This document shows, one piece after another, positions 6,557-8,264 of a stretch of DNA of 8,264 nt. The stretch is from JAEZFI01 sp044508215 (GTDB taxonomy: Bacteria > Actinomycetota > Acidimicrobiia > Acidimicrobiales > Microtrichaceae). How positions within the stretch are numbered: position 1 is the stretch's first letter; every line of letters begins with the position of its first letter. Location of the stretch: assembly GCA_044508215.1 (NCBI GenBank), contig JBIQID010000135.1, positions 1 to 8,264 of the forward strand. The letters are read 5' to 3'. Position numbers and translations under genes: made by a program. Under the pieces are notes generated by a model. It did not search any database, was not told where the DNA came from, and saw nothing but the letters and a program-made list of their open reading frames with translations.

Positions 6557-7198
6557 GTGGTCCTCCACCACCACTCCTCCAGCGATCACGACCTGCCGTT
6601 GGGCCACCTCGGCGGCGCGGTCCAGCTCGTGGCTCGCGAACAGGGTCGTGACCCCCACCTCCGACGCCTCGACCACGAGCTGGTCGACCATCTCACGGGC
6701 GTCCGCATCGAGCCCGGCGTGGGGCTCGTCGAGCAGCCACAGGCGGGGCCTCCGCACCAACATCGCAGCGAGCGACGCCCGGCGGCGCTGCCCCGACGAC
6801 AGCCGCTCCACCTGGAGGTCTCGGAGCCGGGTGGCGAGCTGGACCCTGTCCATTGCGGCGTCGGCTTCGACCGGGTCGGCGCCGCAGCACCGCGCCCAGA
6901 ACCTGACGTTCTCGGCGACCGTCAGCTCCTCGTAGAGCCCGCTCGCGTGGCCCAGCAGGCCCACCCGGGTGCGGATCGTGCGGCGGTCCGCTCGGAGGTC
7001 CACGCCCAGCACCCGTGCGTCGCCCTTCGCCACCGGCACGAGCCCGGCGCAGAGGCGGAGCAACGTGGTCTTGCCGGCGCCGTTCGGGCCCCGGAGCCAC
7101 ACCACCTCGCCCGGTCGGACCTCGAGGTCGACGCCCGCCAGCGCCGGGAAACGGCCGGCCAGGGCGACCGTCGAGGTGAGGTGGACGACCGGCTCCAT
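6536..7198 (-). CDS. ccmA: CcmA, ATPase subunit of the CcmAB ABC transporter
   Basis: Product of 220 residues. Its ATP hydrolysis drives release of haem-loaded CcmE from the CcmABCD complex in the cytoplasmic membrane. The Walker A motif is GPNGAGKTT at 37-45. LLGHASGLYEELTVAENVRFW (81-101) fits the CcmA form of the Q-loop region, where LGH is characteristic. The ABC signature is LSSGQRRRASLAAML (133-147), close to the CcmA LSAGQ(Q/R)RR. Walker B is LWLLDEP (153-159), the D-loop is AGLD (161-164), and the switch His is His190 in LFASHEL. The start is ATG 7198-7196. GAGG lies only 2-5 nt upstream, too close to be a good ribosome binding site, and a -10-like TAGCGT lies 9 nt upstream, so the mRNA may be leaderless or nearly so. 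It is the first gene of the operon. The last six codons (MRGVS, stop) are repeated downstream. Confidence 0.95.
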   Translation of the reverse strand: MEPVVHLTSTVALAGRFPALAGVDLEVRPGEVVWLRGPNGAGKTTLLRLCAGLVPVAKGDARVLGVDLRADRRTIRTRVGLLGHASGLYEELTVAENVRFWARCCGADPVEADAAMDRVQLATRLRDLQVERLSSGQRRRASLAAMLVRRPRLWLLDEPHAGLDADAREMVDQLVVEASEVGVTTLFASHELDRAAEVAQRQVVIAGGVVVEDHTMRGVS

Positions 7199-7207
7199 GG
7201 CCTCGCC

Positions 7208-7213
7208 ACGCTA
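7208..7213 (-). promoter_or_regulatory. Candidate -10 element of the ccm operon
   Basis: On the minus strand TAGCGT (fits TANNNT) ends 9 nt before the ccmA ATG. I find no convincing -35 hexamer at 16-19 nt spacing. The close position suits a leaderless or very short-leader transcript, common in actinobacteria. It is inferred from one hexamer and so is weak. Confidence 0.35.
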
Positions 7214-7279
7214 CCCGCGGCCCCCTACGGCGGACCCATGCCGAACCGGCGGCGCACCCGACTTCGACCCGCCAGCCGG

Positions 7280-7285
7280 TACCTT
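7280..7285 (+). promoter_or_regulatory. Candidate -10 element of the sortase gene
   Basis: TACCTT fits TANNNT and ends 8 nt before the first GTG and 11 nt before the second GTG of the sortase frame. There is no purine-rich ribosome binding site between it and the start codons, as expected for a leaderless mRNA. No clear -35 is visible. Confidence 0.38.
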
Positions 7286-7303
7286 CGTCACGCGTGGTGA
7301 CGA
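7285..7303. repeat. Inverted repeat over the sortase start
   Basis: Perfect 7-bp arms TCGTCAC and GTGACGA (7285-7291 and 7297-7303) flank a 5-nt spacer GCGTG. Allowing one bulged T, pairing extends to CCT...AGG (7282-7305). The dyad begins at the last base of the candidate -10 and includes both possible GTG start codons, so it could be a repressor site or an RNA hairpin hiding the start. The dyad is seen directly; the role is inference. Confidence 0.45.
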
Positions 7304-8264
7304 GGATCCTTGGTGCTGTCGGCCGGCTGTTCATCGGCGCCGGCGTGGTGATCCTCGCCTTCGTGGCGTTCCAGTTGTGGGGAACCGGCCTCGAGGAGTC
7401 GTCCGGTCAGAACGAGCTGGCCCAGTCCTTCGCTGCGGACATCGGACTCGACGCGGGCGACGCCGACGACGCCCTGGAAGCGCTCGCGCAGCAGGTCGAC
7501 ACGTCCTCGGTCCCCTCCACCACCGCCCCGCTGCCGCCACCCGAGATCGGCCAGGCGGTGGGCGCCATCGTGATCCCGAAGATCGGCCTCGAGAAGTTCT
7601 TCGTGGAGGGCACCGACAAGGCGTCGCTCAAGAAGGGCCCGGGCCACTACGAGGGCACGCCGATGCCGGGCCAGCCTGGCAACGCCGCGATCGCCGGCCA
7701 CCGGACCACCTACGGGGCGCCGTTCAACCGGATCGACGAGCTGGTCCCCGGCGACCGGATCGAGACGTACACGGCCCAGGGGAAGTTCGTCTACGAGGTC
7801 GTCGCGCCGCCGGAGGGCCAGGGCATCCAACAGGGCCCGGGGTGGTGGACGGTGCTCCCCAGCCAGGGCGAGGTGATCGGTCCGCTGCACGACGGCAAGC
7901 AGAGCCTGACGCTCACCGCCTGCCACCCGAAGTACAGCGCCGCCCAGCGGATCATCGTGCGGGCCCAGATGGTGTCGGAGCCTGCGCCCGCCCCTCCGCC
8001 CGAACCGGAACCGGAGCCCGAACCGGAGCCGGAGCCCGCCCCGGGCCCGTCCGCCGAGCAGGCGCTCGAGGAGGGGCTGTCCGGCGACACCGACGCGCTG
8101 CTGCCGGCCGTCGGGTTCGGCGTGGCGGCGCTCGCGGTGCTGGCGCTGGCCTGGTGGCTCGGACGGCGCTTCGAGCGGAGCTTCGCCGCCTACGTGCTCG
8201 CCGCCCCCGCGATCTGCGCGCTCATGTGGTTCTGCTTCGTGTGGACCGACCGCTGGCTCCCGGC
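7294..8264 (+). CDS. Class E-like sortase with C-terminal membrane hairpin (3' end outside window)
   Basis: Membrane-bound cysteine transpeptidase that cleaves LPXTG-like sorting signals (LAXTG for class E) and links proteins to the cell wall. An N-terminal membrane helix lies at about 10-28, and an acidic spacer with a Ser/Thr/Pro stretch at about 33-85. The catalytic domain at 88-225 opens with AIVIPKIGLEKFFVEGT. His136 is in AIAGHRTTYGAPF, Cys210 in LTLTACHPKYSAAQR and Arg219 closes that motif, so all three catalytic residues are present. A 25-residue Pro/Glu-rich segment (six EP pairs) leads to two hydrophobic helices (about 269-288 and 299-317). The frame is open at the edge (323 codons), with ...RWLP as the last residues. 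The GTG at 7294 is chosen over the GTG at 7297; both are plausible. There is no link in function to the divergent ccm genes, and no sortase substrate gene is in view. Confidence 0.92.
   Translation, partial: MVTRILGAVGRLFIGAGVVILAFVAFQLWGTGLEESSGQNELAQSFAADIGLDAGDADDALEALAQQVDTSSVPSTTAPLPPPEIGQAVGAIVIPKIGLEKFFVEGTDKASLKKGPGHYEGTPMPGQPGNAAIAGHRTTYGAPFNRIDELVPGDRIETYTAQGKFVYEVVAPPEGQGIQQGPGWWTVLPSQGEVIGPLHDGKQSLTLTACHPKYSAAQRIIVRAQMVSEPAPAPPPEPEPEPEPEPEPAPGPSAEQALEEGLSGDTDALLPAVGFGVAALAVLALAWWLGRRFERSFAAYVLAAPAICALMWFCFVWTDRWLP
8002..8037 (+). repeat. Glu-Pro dipeptide repeat in the sortase linker
   Basis: Six consecutive GAR-CCS codon pairs encode six Glu-Pro repeats, flanked by Ala-Pro and Pro-Pro. 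EP repeats form stiff, extended rods, so this probably spaces the catalytic domain from the C-terminal membrane helices or spans the wall. The codons vary between GAA and GAG, so it is not a fresh perfect DNA expansion. Confidence 0.8.

Larger units (their letters stand above)
7199..7293. other. Divergent intergenic region between ccmA and the sortase
   Basis: A 95-bp spacer that must hold the promoters of both transcription units. It contains the two TANNNT hexamers listed separately and no visible terminator, tRNA or riboswitch. A 20-codon Arg-rich frame (ATG 7238 to TGA 7300, MPNRRRTRLRP...) is open here and ends inside the sortase GTGGTGA start. I do not call it a gene. Confidence 0.6.

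Noticed and set aside
7288..7926. 212-codon minus-strand frame opposite the sortase.
   Set aside because: The plus-strand frame carries a full sortase domain with catalytic His, Cys and Arg. The antisense frame has no recognisable motif.
1..8264. Search for CRISPR repeats, tRNA-like cloverleaves, transposase genes and strong GC-hairpin/T-run terminators.
   Set aside because: None seen. Coding genes fill almost the whole window, and the only non-coding stretches are the 61-nt ccmA/ccmB gap and the 95-nt divergent spacer.

Overview
The window is high-GC DNA (about 70% G+C by eye) with frequent GTG starts and tightly packed genes. It holds one divergent gene pair. On the minus strand, from 7198 to the left edge, lies a near-complete System I (Ccm) cytochrome c maturation operon in the order ccmA-B-C-D-E-F-G-H-I. 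On the plus strand, from 7294 to the right edge, is a class E-like sortase. A sortase implies a Gram-positive type cell surface. Together with the base composition, the GTG-GTG start and the apparently leaderless promoters, this points to a high-GC actinobacterium. The class Acidimicrobiia is my best guess, but that is inference and not read from a marker gene.

Layout: 1-1181 ccmI (TPR assembly protein, 3' end outside the window); 1183-1668 ccmH (LRCxxC apocytochrome thiol-reductase); 1665-2249 ccmG (membrane-anchored thioredoxin, WCGPC); 2246-4324 ccmF (haem lyase core, WWD domain); 4321-4845 ccmE (haem chaperone, HxxxY); 4842-5021 ccmD (59-residue membrane peptide); 5018-5809 ccmC (haem handling, WWD domain); 5806-6474 ccmB (ABC permease); 6536-7198 ccmA (ABC ATPase). 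Then come a 95-bp divergent promoter region (7199-7293) and the sortase (7294 to beyond 8264).

How the genes work together: CcmA and CcmB form an ABC transporter that drives release of holo-CcmE from CcmC and CcmD. CcmC, helped by CcmD, loads haem onto the conserved His of CcmE on the outer face of the membrane. CcmG and CcmH keep the CXXCH cysteines of the apocytochrome reduced. CcmI holds the apocytochrome, and CcmF attaches the haem. Six junctions in a row (B/C to G/H) are 4-nt ATGA or GTGA stop/start overlaps. H/I is separated by 1 nt. Only A/B has a real gap (61 nt), and that gap consists largely of imperfect in-frame copies of the last six codons of ccmA.

I see no RNA genes, CRISPR array, insertion sequence or new defence or metabolic system here. 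The points most worth a second look are the A/B tandem duplication, a CcmI without the usual first membrane helix, a System I operon in a probable Gram-positive, and an inverted repeat over the sortase start.
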